34,133 nt of DNA, taken from positions 1 through 34,133 of the forward strand of contig PBIQ01000040.1 in assembly GCA_002720485.1 (NCBI GenBank), written 5' to 3'. Positions 8,095 to 17,498 of this stretch are shown piece by piece. The stretch comes from Acidimicrobiaceae bacterium (GTDB lineage Bacteria > Actinomycetota > Acidimicrobiia > Acidimicrobiales > UBA8592). Numbering within the stretch: position 1 is the first letter of the stretch; every line of letters starts with the position of its first letter. A program made the translations under genes and the position numbers. The notes below the pieces were generated by a model that did no database searches, was not told the origin of the DNA, and saw only the letters and a program-made list of their open reading frames with translations.

Positions 8095-10839
8095 TTACTT
8101 CCCGTGGCACTGTTTAAACTTTTTCCCTGAGCCGCATGGGCAAGGCTCATTTCTGCCCGTTTTTTCAAAGTCGCTTTTTACGATTGTCGATTGCTTCGCA
8201 GTGGAGTTCTCCTTCACTTCACGGGCCGGCACTTCTGCCTTATTGTCAACACCAGATTTTTGTTGTGTCAAAGTCGCAATTGCCCCAGCTGCTATCTCAT
8301 CGGTTCCTGAATAAGAAACGTCACTTGCTTGTTTTTCAAGAGAGCTGCTTTGTTCACCTTCTGGCTCGCTGTCAATCTGAATATGCGTAATGTATTTGAC
8401 GAAATCTTTTCCTACAGAGTCCATCAATGTGCCGAACATCTCAAATCCTTCTCGTTGCCATTCGGTAAGCGGGTCTTTCTGGCCCATCGCCCTAAGATGA
8501 ATCCCTTCCTTGAGGTAATCCATCGCATAGAGGTGCTCGCGCCAACGCTGATCAAGAATACGAAGCATTATTTGGCCCTCTACTTTGCGCATAACTTCAG
8601 ATCCAATTTGATTTTCTCGGTCTTCGCAATATGAAAGCACTTCCTCCATTGCCAATTCGTAAATCTCGTTAGAGTCAGTAACCGCTTGAAATGATTTTGG
8701 TGTGAATTCGTTAGGCCAAAGATTCCCAAGCCCTGCAACTAGCGCATCAAGGTCCCACTCTTCCTTATGCTCTGAATCGCAATATGAGGAAATAATTTCG
8801 TCTATTTCCAAAGCTAAAAATTCTGATGTCTCATCCCTCAATTCATCACCATTGAGTATTTCGTTTCGCCGTGCGTAAACAACTTTGCGTTGCTCGTTCA
8901 TGACTTCGTCATATTTGAGCACGTTTTTTCTTGTTTCTGCATTGCGTTGCTCTACCGTATTCTGTGCACGCTCGATAGCTTTGGTTACCATTTTGTCACC
9001 AATGGGGACATCGTCCGGAAGGGCTTTTTTCATAACCCACTCCATAGCTCCTGTAGCAAATAACCTCATTAGCTCATCTTCAAGCGACAAATAGAACCGG
9101 CTTTCTCCTGGGTCTCCTTGCCTTCCAGACCGTCCTCTTAATTGGTTATCTATTCGGCGACTGTCATGTCGTTCAGTACCTAAGACATATAGGCCACCAG
9201 CTTCTTTTACGGTTTCCCCTTCTTCTGCACAGATTGGTTCATATTTACTCAGAAGCTCCTCGTATCTCTTAGAGCCTGCTTCCTCATCGAGTTTAAGCCC
9301 TTCAGCCATCACATCACGTTCTGCTAAGCCTTCCGGATTTCCTCCGAGGATTATGTCAACACCTCTACCCGCCATGTTTGTTGCGACTGTAACAGCACCT
9401 ATTCGTCCGGCTTGAGCAACAACATCTGCTTCTCGAGCGTGAAGTTTTGCATTAAGCACAGAATGCGAAATTCCTCGCTTATCAAGCAGGTCAGAAACAA
9501 GTTCCGATTTTTCTACAGAGATCGTTCCGACGAGGACAGGTTGGCCTTTTTTATTCCGCTCGACAATATCTTCGACGACAGCACCGTATTTACCTTTCTC
9601 AGACCTGTAAATAAAGTCAACTGCATCATCTCTTATTACCGGTTTATTGGTTGGTATCGGCACAACATGAAGGCCATAAGTGTTGAAAAACTCAGCAGCT
9701 TCTGTTTCAGCTGTACCTGTCATTCCAGCTAATTTGTCGTAGAGTCGGAAATAGTTCTGAAGAGTTATCGTTGCAAGAGTCTGATTCTCTTCCTTAATGG
9801 TAACTCCCTCTTTGGCTTCAACTGCTTGGTGGAGCCCATCACTCCAACGGCGGCCATCAAGAATTCTGCCTGTGAATTCGTCTACTATCTTGACTTCCCC
9901 ATTCGAGAGGATGTAATCCTTATCTCTGTGAAATAGCTCTTTCGCTTTGAGAGCGACCTGAAATTGGTGAACGAAATCAGCGGATACAGCATCATAGAGG
10001 TTCTCTATATTTAGCGCTCTCTCAACAGCGTGCACACCTTCTTCAGTAGGAGCAACTGTTCTTTTTTCTTCGTCTACTTCGTAATGCCGATCGCGTTGAA
10101 GGTTTTGTACTATCGATGCGAATTTGTAATACGTCTGCGCCGCATCTGCCAGCTTTCCACTAATTATCAATGGTGTCCGCGCTTCATCTATGAGAATGCT
10201 ATCTATCTCATCCACGATGCAATAGTTATGGCCTCTTTGGACTTTCTTTGAAAGTTCCATGGCCATGTTGTCTCGAAGATAGTCAAAACCTAATTCGTTG
10301 TTAGTGCCATAGGTAACATCGGCATCATACTGTAATTTCTTATAGGAACTATCTCTATTCCCAGGAACCACTAGACCGACTTCGAGCCCTAGCCATTTGT
10401 ATATTTCTCCCATCCACTCTGAGTCGCGGGCTGCCAAATAATCATTTACTGTGACAACGTGAACCCCCTTCCCAGATAAAGCGTTGAGATATATGGGCAG
10501 GGTCGAAGTTAGAGTCTTTCCTTCTCCAGTTCTCATCTCCGCAACCCACCCGAAATGGAGGGCGGCTCCACCCACTAACTGAACGTCATAGTGTCGCTGT
10601 CCAATCACCCGCCATGCGGCTTCTCGGACTACTGCAAATGCCTCAATAAGGAGATCGCTTATACCTTCACCGCGCTCTATTCGCTGTTTAAATTCTCCAG
10701 TTTTAGCTTGCAGATCAGTATCACTTAATGCCTTCATGTCAGATTCAAGTTCGGAAATATCAGGAACCAAAGCTTCCAAAGCCTTCAGCTTTTTCCCTTC
10801 ACCGGAACGAAGGACTTTTTTCAAGGGATTTACACTCAT
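8095..10839 (-). CDS. secA: Preprotein translocase ATPase SecA
   Basis: 914 aa motor of the Sec export pathway. Walker A MRTGEGKT is at 102-109, and the DEAD-type motif reads IVDEIDSILIDEARTPLI. The preprotein-crosslinking domain, helicase domain II (TNMAGRGVDIILGGNPEG, then QLRGRSGRQGDPGESRFYLSLEDELMR) and the helical scaffold/wing follow in order. The C-terminus carries the zinc-binding SEC-C motif (NEPCPCGSGKKFKQCHGK) that contacts SecB or ribosomes. Length and order are those of the housekeeping SecA1, not accessory SecA2. It ends in TAA. A 65-base gap separates it from the upstream ahcY, and 41 bases separate it from prfB. Confidence 0.98.
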   Translation of the reverse strand: MSVNPLKKVLRSGEGKKLKALEALVPDISELESDMKALSDTDLQAKTGEFKQRIERGEGISDLLIEAFAVVREAAWRVIGQRHYDVQLVGGAALHFGWVAEMRTGEGKTLTSTLPIYLNALSGKGVHVVTVNDYLAARDSEWMGEIYKWLGLEVGLVVPGNRDSSYKKLQYDADVTYGTNNELGFDYLRDNMAMELSKKVQRGHNYCIVDEIDSILIDEARTPLIISGKLADAAQTYYKFASIVQNLQRDRHYEVDEEKRTVAPTEEGVHAVERALNIENLYDAVSADFVHQFQVALKAKELFHRDKDYILSNGEVKIVDEFTGRILDGRRWSDGLHQAVEAKEGVTIKEENQTLATITLQNYFRLYDKLAGMTGTAETEAAEFFNTYGLHVVPIPTNKPVIRDDAVDFIYRSEKGKYGAVVEDIVERNKKGQPVLVGTISVEKSELVSDLLDKRGISHSVLNAKLHAREADVVAQAGRIGAVTVATNMAGRGVDIILGGNPEGLAERDVMAEGLKLDEEAGSKRYEELLSKYEPICAEEGETVKEAGGLYVLGTERHDSRRIDNQLRGRSGRQGDPGESRFYLSLEDELMRLFATGAMEWVMKKALPDDVPIGDKMVTKAIERAQNTVEQRNAETRKNVLKYDEVMNEQRKVVYARRNEILNGDELRDETSEFLALEIDEIISSYCDSEHKEEWDLDALVAGLGNLWPNEFTPKSFQAVTDSNEIYELAMEEVLSYCEDRENQIGSEVMRKVEGQIMLRILDQRWREHLYAMDYLKEGIHLRAMGQKDPLTEWQREGFEMFGTLMDSVGKDFVKYITHIQIDSEPEGEQSSSLEKQASDVSYSGTDEIAAGAIATLTQQKSGVDNKAEVPAREVKENSTAKQSTIVKSDFEKTGRNEPCPCGSGKKFKQCHGK

Positions 10840-10904
10840 TATTTGTGAATCCTATCTTCCTATCATCTCGAAACGATATTCCTATCAAACACCTATAGTG
10901 AATT

Positions 10905-12344
10905 CTAGTATCTGTAGTGATCAGGTTTAAATGGGCCTTCTTTGGGAACCCCGAGATAATCTGCTTGCTCCTGAGAGAGTTCCGTCAGACGAACCCCAAG
11001 CGACTCCAAGTGGAGTCTTGCGACTTTTTCGTCTAATGATTTCGGCATTGTAATGACCTGATTGCTGTAATTTTGTGCATTCGCGTACAAGTCAATTTGC
11101 GCCATCACCTGATTGGTAAAGCTACAGCTCATAACAAAACTTGGGTGGCCCGTAGCGTTTCCAAGGTTGAGCAGTCTGCCCTCAGAAAGAATAATCACTG
11201 AATGACCATCTGGAAAGACATACTCATCAACTTGAGGCTTAATATTGATCCGCTGAACATCTGACATCTCATGAAGTCCAGCCATGTCTATCTCATTATC
11301 AAAGTGGCCGATATTGCCCACTATCGCCTGATGCTTCATTCTTGCCATATGGCTTGAGGAAATAATTCCCTTATTCCCAGTCGCCGTGATAAAAATATCG
11401 GCTGTTTCCATCACGTCCTCTAGCCTGACTACTTCGTATCCCTCCATTGCAGCTTGCAGAGCGCAAATTGGGTCAATCTCAGTCACAACCACACGAGCTC
11501 CTTGCCCTGCAAGTGATGCAGCACAACCTTTACCAACATCTCCAAACCCAAGCACACAGGCGACTTTACCCCCAATCATCATGTCCGTAGCTCGATTAAT
11601 TCCATCAACTAGGGAATGCCGGCAGCCATAAAGATTATCAAATTTAGATTTTGTCACGGCATCATTCACATTGATCGCAGGGAAAAGCAACGACCCTTCA
11701 TCTTGCATCTGGTATAGACGATGGACTCCCGTGGTCTTCTCTTCAGAAACTCCCATGTTTTCTGAAGCAACAGCTGCCCAATCTATAGAGCTCTCTTGCT
11801 GAATTACTTCAAGCCTTTTTAGGAATACGTCCCACTCTTCAGAGTCATCACTTCCAGCCGAGGGAACGGCGCCCTCCTTAAGATATTCAAGGCCTTTGTG
11901 GACCATCATGGTGGCATCACCGCCATCATCAAGAATGAGATTTGGCCCTTTCCCATCAGGCCAGTTAAAGAGTTGTTGTGTTGCCCACCAATACTCTTCT
12001 AGAGTCTCCCCTTTCCAAGCAAAAACAGGTACTCCTTTGGGGTTCTCTTCGGTCCCTTCAGGTCCGACCACAACGGCTGCCGCAGCATGGTCTTGTGTGG
12101 AGAAAATATTACATGACACCCAACGAACTTGAGCCCCTAATACGGTAAGTGTCTCAATCAATACAGCCGTCTGAATGGTCATATGCAGAGAGCCAGCTAT
12201 TCGAGCGCCTTTAAGAGGCTGAGAGTCGGCATATTCAGCTCTAAGTGCCATCAACCCAGGCATTTCGTTCTCTGCGAGCCGAATCTCTTTACGCCCGAAA
12301 CTCGACAATGTTAAATCAGCGACTTTGAAGTCATCTACTGTCAT
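10905..12344 (-). CDS. ahcY: Adenosylhomocysteinase (S-adenosylhomocysteine hydrolase)
   Basis: 479 aa NAD-dependent enzyme that reversibly splits S-adenosylhomocysteine to adenosine and homocysteine, relieving product inhibition of methyltransferases. [12 protein letters not shown], the NAD-binding [24 protein letters not shown], and the C-terminal [21 protein letters not shown] with terminal KPDHYRY are diagnostic. It is longer than the roughly 430-residue short form, with an extra segment around 170-215 ([20 protein letters not shown]), as in the long mycobacterial-type enzyme. It ends in TAG. It lies between the Trm112-like gene and secA. The 128-base leader contains nested inverted repeats, listed separately. 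Confidence 0.98.
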   Translation of the reverse strand: MTVDDFKVADLTLSSFGRKEIRLAENEMPGLMALRAEYADSQPLKGARIAGSLHMTIQTAVLIETLTVLGAQVRWVSCNIFSTQDHAAAAVVVGPEGTEENPKGVPVFAWKGETLEEYWWATQQLFNWPDGKGPNLILDDGGDATMMVHKGLEYLKEGAVPSAGSDDSEEWDVFLKRLEVIQQESSIDWAAVASENMGVSEEKTTGVHRLYQMQDEGSLLFPAINVNDAVTKSKFDNLYGCRHSLVDGINRATDMMIGGKVACVLGFGDVGKGCAASLAGQGARVVVTEIDPICALQAAMEGYEVVRLEDVMETADIFITATGNKGIISSSHMARMKHQAIVGNIGHFDNEIDMAGLHEMSDVQRINIKPQVDEYVFPDGHSVIILSEGRLLNLGNATGHPSFVMSCSFTNQVMAQIDLYANAQNYSNQVITMPKSLDEKVARLHLESLGVRLTELSQEQADYLGVPKEGPFKPDHYRY

Positions 12345-12373
12345 GGAACCCCTTTCAAGTTCTTACTGCTCAC

Positions 12374-12405
12374 CGGCTGAGGTCCTCTGACACCACTGTC
12401 AGCCG
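12374..12405 (-). promoter_or_regulatory. Nested inverted repeats in the ahcY leader
   Basis: About 30-60 bases upstream of the ahcY ATG there is a perfect 7-base inverted repeat (CGGCTGA at 12374-12380, TCAGCCG at 12399-12405). Inside it is a perfect 6-base hairpin (arms 12387-12392 and 12397-12402, loop of four). The inner and outer stems share bases 12399-12402, so they are mutually exclusive alternatives. An 8-base palindrome GTGTACAC at 12412-12419 lies just upstream. This could be an RNA switch, a protein operator or chance. It does not match the SAH riboswitch consensus I know. Confidence 0.3.
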
Positions 12406-12472
12406 CTTGTAGTGTACACCTATACAGAAAGGCATCGCTACAGCTCCTATCTCTATCTGCAACGTTGAGCTC

Positions 12473-12685
12473 CTACTCTACGCCTTTCTTAGAAGAGAGT
12501 CTTTGGTGTTCTTCGTCAGAAACATGCTGAGACTCATCGATTAGAAGGACAGGAATTCCGCTTTCTATTGCAAAAACACGGCGGAGTCTTGGGTTATACA
12601 GAATGTCCTCATCCTCGAAGTACCATAGAGGCCCTTTGTCTTCAGGACATGCCAGAATATCTAGGAGTCTTTGGTCTAACGTCAT
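12473..12685 (-). CDS. Trm112-family small protein
   Basis: 70 aa. The pattern LDQRLLDILACPEDKGPL, then YNPRLRRVFAIESGIPVLL, then DESQ is the bacterial Trm112/YcaR-like signature (short zinc-ribbon-derived fold; only one Cys remains here, so zinc is probably not bound). Eukaryotic and archaeal relatives are methyltransferase activators; in Actinomycetota the gene is regularly found near manB and ahcY, as here, which is suggestive given the methyl-cycle enzyme next door. It lies 17 bases downstream of manB and ends in TAG. Function in bacteria is not firmly established. Confidence 0.85.
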   Translation of the reverse strand: MTLDQRLLDILACPEDKGPLWYFEDEDILYNPRLRRVFAIESGIPVLLIDESQHVSDEEHQRLSSKKGVE

Positions 12686-12702
12686 GGTGAAATTCTACAT
12701 CA

Positions 12703-14079
12703 TTAATCATCTCTGACCTCAGAAACGACAAACTCTTCGAGATGACCACAGATATTTTTCATCTCTCTTTCCATAATTTCTACATCTACTGCTTCTAGAT
12801 TTAACCTGAGCAGGGGTTCAGTATTCGAGGGGCGGAGATTAAACCACCATTCTTTCGAGCTAACTGTGAGGCCGTCCAAATAGTCATGTTCATATTCAGA
12901 GAAAATACCGCTAATGCTCTGAATAACATTCAGGGGATCACTGACATGGAAATTCAATTCGCCAGTGGATGAGTAGGAATCATAATCTTTTCGAAGTGAA
13001 GACAATGGAGCTTTCTTTATACACATTTCTTGCAATACAAGTAAAGCTGCTATCAACCCTGAATCTGCTCGGTAGTTATCTCGAAAGTAATAATGACCAG
13101 AATGCTCTCCCGCAAAAGCTGCTTCCGTCTCTGCCATTAACTGCTTAATGTAAGAATGGCCAACTCTGCTTCGGAGAGCTTGACCACCATATCTCTTGAT
13201 TGTTTCTGGTACTGATCGGGAACATATGAGGTTATGAATGATCGTAGACCCTGGTTCTCTTCCAAGAATGTTTTGTGCAACAAGCGCTGTTGTAGTCGAA
13301 CCAGATAACGGCTGGCCTGTCTCATCTACTAAGAAAACACGGTCGGCGTCACCATCAAAAGCAAGACCAATATCTGCATTCATTGCTAGAACTCTCTCTT
13401 GTAGGTCGACAAGGTTATCTGGGTTCAATGGGTCTGCGGGATGGTTAGGAAAAGTCCCGTCAAGTTCTCCAAACATAAGGTCTAGTTTGAATGGCAACTT
13501 TTCGAAAACCGCTGGAACTACAAGACCGCCCATGCCATTAGCAACATCAGCAACAACATTTAGGGAAAGTAGCGACTCCTCATCGACAAAGTTCAGAACA
13601 TGGGAAACAAAATCATCAAGAACACTCATAGAGCTAACTGTGCCTTTCGGCAAAGTATGCGCCCCAGTGTCTAGCATCCGATTTTGAATATCAAAGAGGC
13701 CTGATTCAGCACCAATTGGCCCAGCACCCGCTCTACAAAGCTTAATCCCGTTATATTCAGATGGATTATGCGATGCAGTAAAGATAGCCGCAGGAGAGTC
13801 ATGAAATCCAGCTGCAAAATACAACATATCAGTGGAGCACAAACCCAGTTCCACAGCATTCACACCAACAGATATCACCCCTTCGATAAATGCGGGGACT
13901 AGTTCCTCTGCTGATGGACGCATATCGTGCCCAATAAGAATTCTTTCAAGATTGGTGTCCTCTTCAACCATTAGGGATGCAAATGCTTTCCCTATCTTGT
14001 AACAGACCTGCGGGTGTATCTCGTCTCCAACAATGCCGCGGATGTCATATGACTTAAACAATCCGACAGAATCTTCCAT
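12703..14079 (-). CDS. manB: Phosphomannomutase/phosphoglucomutase
   Basis: 458 aa member of the alpha-D-phosphohexomutase superfamily. FKSYDIRGIVGDEI is the start motif. TASHNPSEYNGIK places the phosphoserine at Ser103. DGDADR (about 240) is the Mg-binding loop. GEHSGHYYFRD is the sugar-specificity loop, and RPSNTEPLLRLNLEA the phosphate-binding loop near the C-terminus. It converts mannose-6-phosphate to mannose-1-phosphate (and usually the glucose pair), supplying GDP-mannose for the gmd/rmd branch further along. It ends in TAA and is co-directional with the Trm112-like gene and ahcY, matching a common actinobacterial order. Confidence 0.94.
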   Translation of the reverse strand: MEDSVGLFKSYDIRGIVGDEIHPQVCYKIGKAFASLMVEEDTNLERILIGHDMRPSAEELVPAFIEGVISVGVNAVELGLCSTDMLYFAAGFHDSPAAIFTASHNPSEYNGIKLCRAGAGPIGAESGLFDIQNRMLDTGAHTLPKGTVSSMSVLDDFVSHVLNFVDEESLLSLNVVADVANGMGGLVVPAVFEKLPFKLDLMFGELDGTFPNHPADPLNPDNLVDLQERVLAMNADIGLAFDGDADRVFLVDETGQPLSGSTTTALVAQNILGREPGSTIIHNLICSRSVPETIKRYGGQALRSRVGHSYIKQLMAETEAAFAGEHSGHYYFRDNYRADSGLIAALLVLQEMCIKKAPLSSLRKDYDSYSSTGELNFHVSDPLNVIQSISGIFSEYEHDYLDGLTVSSKEWWFNLRPSNTEPLLRLNLEAVDVEIMEREMKNICGHLEEFVVSEVRDD

Positions 14080-14130
14080 ACTGAAAAGGTACTGCGATCT
14101 ACCCTATTTGCAAGGATCTAGTACTTTTGT

Positions 14131-14913
14131 TCATATCAGTAAATTTATGAGCGTCACGCCATTAAACCCTGCATGCGCCCATATGGCCGGAGCAAGCCTT
14201 CCTGTCCTCTCATAAAGGATATTGAATAACAGGCCGACTCCAAATAGTGCTGGAATCAGAATCCACTGGAAGTGAACAATAGAGAAAATCGCTGATGCAA
14301 TGATCGCAGAAACCCAAATACAGTTTCTAGGAGCTAAATTTAACCTCTTTCGCAATGTGCCATATAGAAGTCCGCGGAAAAATAACTCTTCTGATATTGG
14401 AGTAAAAATTCCAACAAATACGATAAGGGCCAAAACCCCCACAGGAGACGTCGAGCGGTCGGTTAATTCCTCTGCTATTTTCCTCACGTCCTCGATGTCT
14501 TTATCAAACAGCCAGAGAACGGGATAAGTAAGCGCTGGAACAAGAAGGAACTGTGCAGCAACCCCAACTGAAATTCCAAGAAAAGCATCGTTGCGCTTCA
14601 CTCCGAAGAGAAAGTCCTTTACTACCCCTCCCCCCCGATATGACGCCGCCAAAACAGCTGCAAGCAACATGGAAGCCTGCAACGGGAAATTAGCTACTGA
14701 TACAAGCCATAGTGGATATTCAGCAAAGTTCTCATACCCGCCTATGCCCTGAACTAGAACATAGGCGAACGCTGCAAGGATATGTCCGAAGACAAGGCCC
14801 AGTAACACTTCTAAAAAACCCCACCTGCGCCACTCGTTCTCTATCTTTCCAGCTTTGGGAAATCCATAACTACTTCCGCAATTTTCAGATCCACTATTTA
14901 TCATTTCACTCAC
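14131..14913 (-). CDS. CPBP-family intramembrane glutamic endopeptidase
   Basis: 260 aa, mostly hydrophobic with about seven or eight predicted TM segments starting near residue 34. The three CPBP (Abi/CaaX protease-like) motifs are present: EELFFRG with Glu175, Glu176 and Arg180; FSIVHFQW with His near 213; and WAHAGFNGV near 246-252. Substrate unknown; bacterial members process membrane peptides or act in immunity or regulation. It lies upstream of manB on the same strand and divergent from ftsH. It ends in TGA. Confidence 0.87.
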   Translation of the reverse strand: MSEMINSGSENCGSSYGFPKAGKIENEWRRWGFLEVLLGLVFGHILAAFAYVLVQGIGGYENFAEYPLWLVSVANFPLQASMLLAAVLAASYRGGGVVKDFLFGVKRNDAFLGISVGVAAQFLLVPALTYPVLWLFDKDIEDVRKIAEELTDRSTSPVGVLALIVFVGIFTPISEELFFRGLLYGTLRKRLNLAPRNCIWVSAIIASAIFSIVHFQWILIPALFGVGLLFNILYERTGRLAPAIWAHAGFNGVTLINLLI

Positions 14914-15002
14914 AGAACAGATCGTAACTCCCTAAACCGGACATGAATAACTATTCGAAAGAAGAACTAGATAAGTTTCCTTCCACTCACACCGAGGATT
15001 TA

Positions 15003-15031
15003 CTTACAGACGCGATTCAACCGGAGATAAT
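15003..15031 (+). promoter_or_regulatory. Candidate ftsH promoter
   Basis: CTTACA (15003-15008) and GATAAT (15026-15031) are separated by 17 bases, a reasonable sigma-70-type -35/-10 pair. Transcription would start near 15038, only about 11 bases before the ftsH ATG. No good Shine-Dalgarno sequence precedes that ATG, so a near-leaderless transcript is likely. Prediction by eye only. Confidence 0.4.
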
Positions 15032-15048
15032 ACCACTACGATGTAACT

Positions 15049-17028
15049 ATGAATGAGGAAACACCTCCGGCTCCGCCAGACCCGAACCAGCAGCAGAATC
15101 ATCAGGATCCTGATGCCAAACCCAACCCGTGGGGAAAGAGAATTGGCTATCTGTTCGCTATCGCCCTTTTAGTAGCCTTGTTTTATCCAAATCTTTTTGG
15201 ATCCGATGATGGAAACGAAATCCCTTTTCAAGACTTCCGAGAAAAAGTTATCGCGGGAGAAATCGCTGATGCGGAATTCAATAACAACAACGGAAAAATT
15301 AAAGCAACCACGCTTGATAATGAATCGATCAAATCTTCAGGGCCTATTGAACTTTCCAGTGAGGATGCGGATCTGTTCTTAGGGAATATCCCTGCTTTTG
15401 AATACAATACTCCTGGATCAAATATCTGGACTGGCTTCATTATCCCAGTCCTTGGACCTCTTGCTCTCATTCTCCTATTTTTCTATTGGCTTCAGCGAAG
15501 AGCTCAAGGTCAAATGGGAAATATTATGTCGATCGGCCGGTCGAAAGCGAAGGCATACACCACTGAGAGACCATCTACAACTTTTGAAGATGTAGCTGGC
15601 TATGAGGGCGTAAAGCAAGAAATTGAAGAAGTAGTCGACTTCCTTAGAGATTCCGAAAAATTCGCGGCTATCGGCGCCCGTATCCCAAAGGGCGTTCTTC
15701 TGGTTGGACCCCCAGGCACTGGGAAAACTCTTATAGCTAGGGCCGTAGCCGGAGAAGCAGGCGTACCATTTCTGTCTGTGACTGGCAGTGACTTCATGGA
15801 AATGTTTGTGGGAGTTGGCGCCAGCCGAGTACGAGATCTTTTCCAAACAGCGCGAAAGATGGGGAAAGCAATAATCTTTATTGATGAAATAGACTCGATA
15901 GGTCGTAAACGTGGAGCTGGTTTAGGTGGTGGACACGATGAGCGAGAGCAAACACTAAATCAAATGCTCGCAGAAATGGACGGGTTTGAGGCCACAGAAG
16001 GGATCGTGATGATGGCAGCAACAAACAGGCCAGATATTCTCGACCCCGCTCTCCTCCGCCCCGGGAGATTTGATAGGCAAGTAATCGTTTCTCTCCCGGA
16101 GCTTGAAGATAGAAAGAAAATCCTTGATGTTCATGTTAAAGGGAAGCAAATGGAGGATGGGACAGACCTGACTGTACTTGCCCGTGGAACACCTGGAATG
16201 AGTGGTGCCGACTTGGCGAATCTTGTGAACGAAGCAGCTTTGATAGCTGTCCGCGATGGTGACGAAGCGGTGACAAGCGATCACCTTGAAAGGGCTCGAG
16301 ATAGAGTTCTTATGGGGCAAACGCGTGAAGCAACTATCTTAAACAAAGAAGAGCGAGAACGAGTCGCATACCATGAAAGCGGTCATGCACTAGCTGCTGT
16401 TCTACTTCCCAACGCTGACCCATTACACAAGGTTTCAATTATTCCTAGAGGAATGGCACTTGGGGTAACGATGACTCTTCCAGAAGAGGATCGCTACCTC
16501 CTTAAGAAAAGTTATGTAGAAGATGAATTGGTCAAGATGCTCGGTGGCCGAATGGCCGAAGAGATAGTTTATGGAGAAGTATCTAGCGGCGCTGCTGATG
16601 ATCTAGCACGAGCTACTGAGATGGCCAGAAAAATGGTTCGAGAATGGGGAATGAGTGACCGAGTAGGTCCAATGGCTTGGAGATCCCATGAACAGGTCTT
16701 CCTAGGAGAAGACATGGGCAGAGGTCGCGACTACAGCGATGAGATGGCAAATCTAATTGATTCTGAAATCGAGGAAATCCTTCGACATGCTGAAGATCGA
16801 TGCCGAACCCTCATGAATGAGAACCGAACAAAGCTTGATAGCCTCGCTAATGCCCTGCTAAAGCATGAAACAGTTGACTCTGATGAAGTCATGCAGATCT
16901 TAGATGAAGGAGAATTGGCGTCCGAACAAGAGTTAACTGAATCCGACAACTCATCTGGCACAAAAGCAGCTGAAATACCAGCTTTACAGAGTTACACCAG
17001 TCCAACAGAATCTAACGAAACTCCTTAA
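15049..17028 (+). CDS. ftsH: ATP-dependent zinc metalloprotease FtsH
   Basis: 659 aa membrane-anchored AAA+ protease that degrades misfolded membrane proteins and regulatory substrates. A Pro/Gln-rich cytoplasmic start leads to TM1 at about 29-48. An extracytoplasmic domain follows, then TM2 at about 127-147. Walker A GPPGTGKT is at 220-227, Walker B IIFIDEID near 280, and the second region of homology is [20 protein letters not shown]. The zinc site HESGH is at about 442-446. The tail after about 625 is acidic and variable, as in other FtsH proteins. It ends in TAA and is followed 26 bases later by a thioredoxin-like gene. It is divergent from the CPBP protease. Confidence 0.97.
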   Translation: MNEETPPAPPDPNQQQNHQDPDAKPNPWGKRIGYLFAIALLVALFYPNLFGSDDGNEIPFQDFREKVIAGEIADAEFNNNNGKIKATTLDNESIKSSGPIELSSEDADLFLGNIPAFEYNTPGSNIWTGFIIPVLGPLALILLFFYWLQRRAQGQMGNIMSIGRSKAKAYTTERPSTTFEDVAGYEGVKQEIEEVVDFLRDSEKFAAIGARIPKGVLLVGPPGTGKTLIARAVAGEAGVPFLSVTGSDFMEMFVGVGASRVRDLFQTARKMGKAIIFIDEIDSIGRKRGAGLGGGHDEREQTLNQMLAEMDGFEATEGIVMMAATNRPDILDPALLRPGRFDRQVIVSLPELEDRKKILDVHVKGKQMEDGTDLTVLARGTPGMSGADLANLVNEAALIAVRDGDEAVTSDHLERARDRVLMGQTREATILNKEERERVAYHESGHALAAVLLPNADPLHKVSIIPRGMALGVTMTLPEEDRYLLKKSYVEDELVKMLGGRMAEEIVYGEVSSGAADDLARATEMARKMVREWGMSDRVGPMAWRSHEQVFLGEDMGRGRDYSDEMANLIDSEIEEILRHAEDRCRTLMNENRTKLDSLANALLKHETVDSDEVMQILDEGELASEQELTESDNSSGTKAAEIPALQSYTSPTESNETP

Positions 17029-17054
17029 AGAAACCCTACACTCTTCGAACCCAG

Positions 17055-17462
17055 ATGCTATTTAACCTATTTTTGGCTCTTCTTCTCGGTGGTTTCGCAA
17101 CGCTGATCGCATATCTGGTTAACAAAAGACGGGACGACAGCCCTTCAGTCCCCAAAAGCTCACTTCCAGTCCAAATCGACCGTAGCGATTTCGAAAACCC
17201 GAATAGAACATGGCTTTTGGTTTTCTTCTCCTCTGACACCTGCGACTCGTGTATAACAGTGAGAGATCTCATTTACGGCATGCCCCTCAACTCGGTTCAT
17301 TTCCAAGAGGTAAGTTTCCCAAACGAGGAGCGCCTTCATCTTCGATACGGAATTGACTCTGTCCCGATTGTCCTAATCGCAGATTTTGAGGGCGTTGTTA
17401 TCTGGTCCTATGCAGGAGTCCCCTCGGCTGAGCTGCTAGGCGATGCGATTTCAAACCTGTAA
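17055..17462 (+). CDS. Membrane-anchored thioredoxin-like protein
   Basis: 135 aa. A hydrophobic N-terminal segment (about 2-22) is followed by a basic stop (NKRRDD) and a thioredoxin-fold domain: TWLLVFFSSDTCDSC contains a CxxC site (Cys63-Cys66, with Asp-Ser between), and YGIDSVPIVLI has the cis-proline (Pro104) next to the active site. The DSC variant differs from the classic GPC, so its redox potential may be unusual. Because basic residues follow the TM, the domain may face the cytoplasm (N-out) rather than the outside; topology is uncertain. It follows ftsH by 26 bases, probably as an operon, and ends in TAA. Confidence 0.75.
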   Translation: MLFNLFLALLLGGFATLIAYLVNKRRDDSPSVPKSSLPVQIDRSDFENPNRTWLLVFFSSDTCDSCITVRDLIYGMPLNSVHFQEVSFPNEERLHLRYGIDSVPIVLIADFEGVVIWSYAGVPSAELLGDAISNL

Positions 17463-17498
17463 AAGGTCAAACACGGATCTTATTTTCTGAATTAACCG

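Noticed and set aside
12345-12472. Canonical SAH riboswitch upstream of ahcY
   Set aside because: Paired elements are present, but the conserved core sequence I know for that class is not visible. Kept only as an unassigned structured leader.
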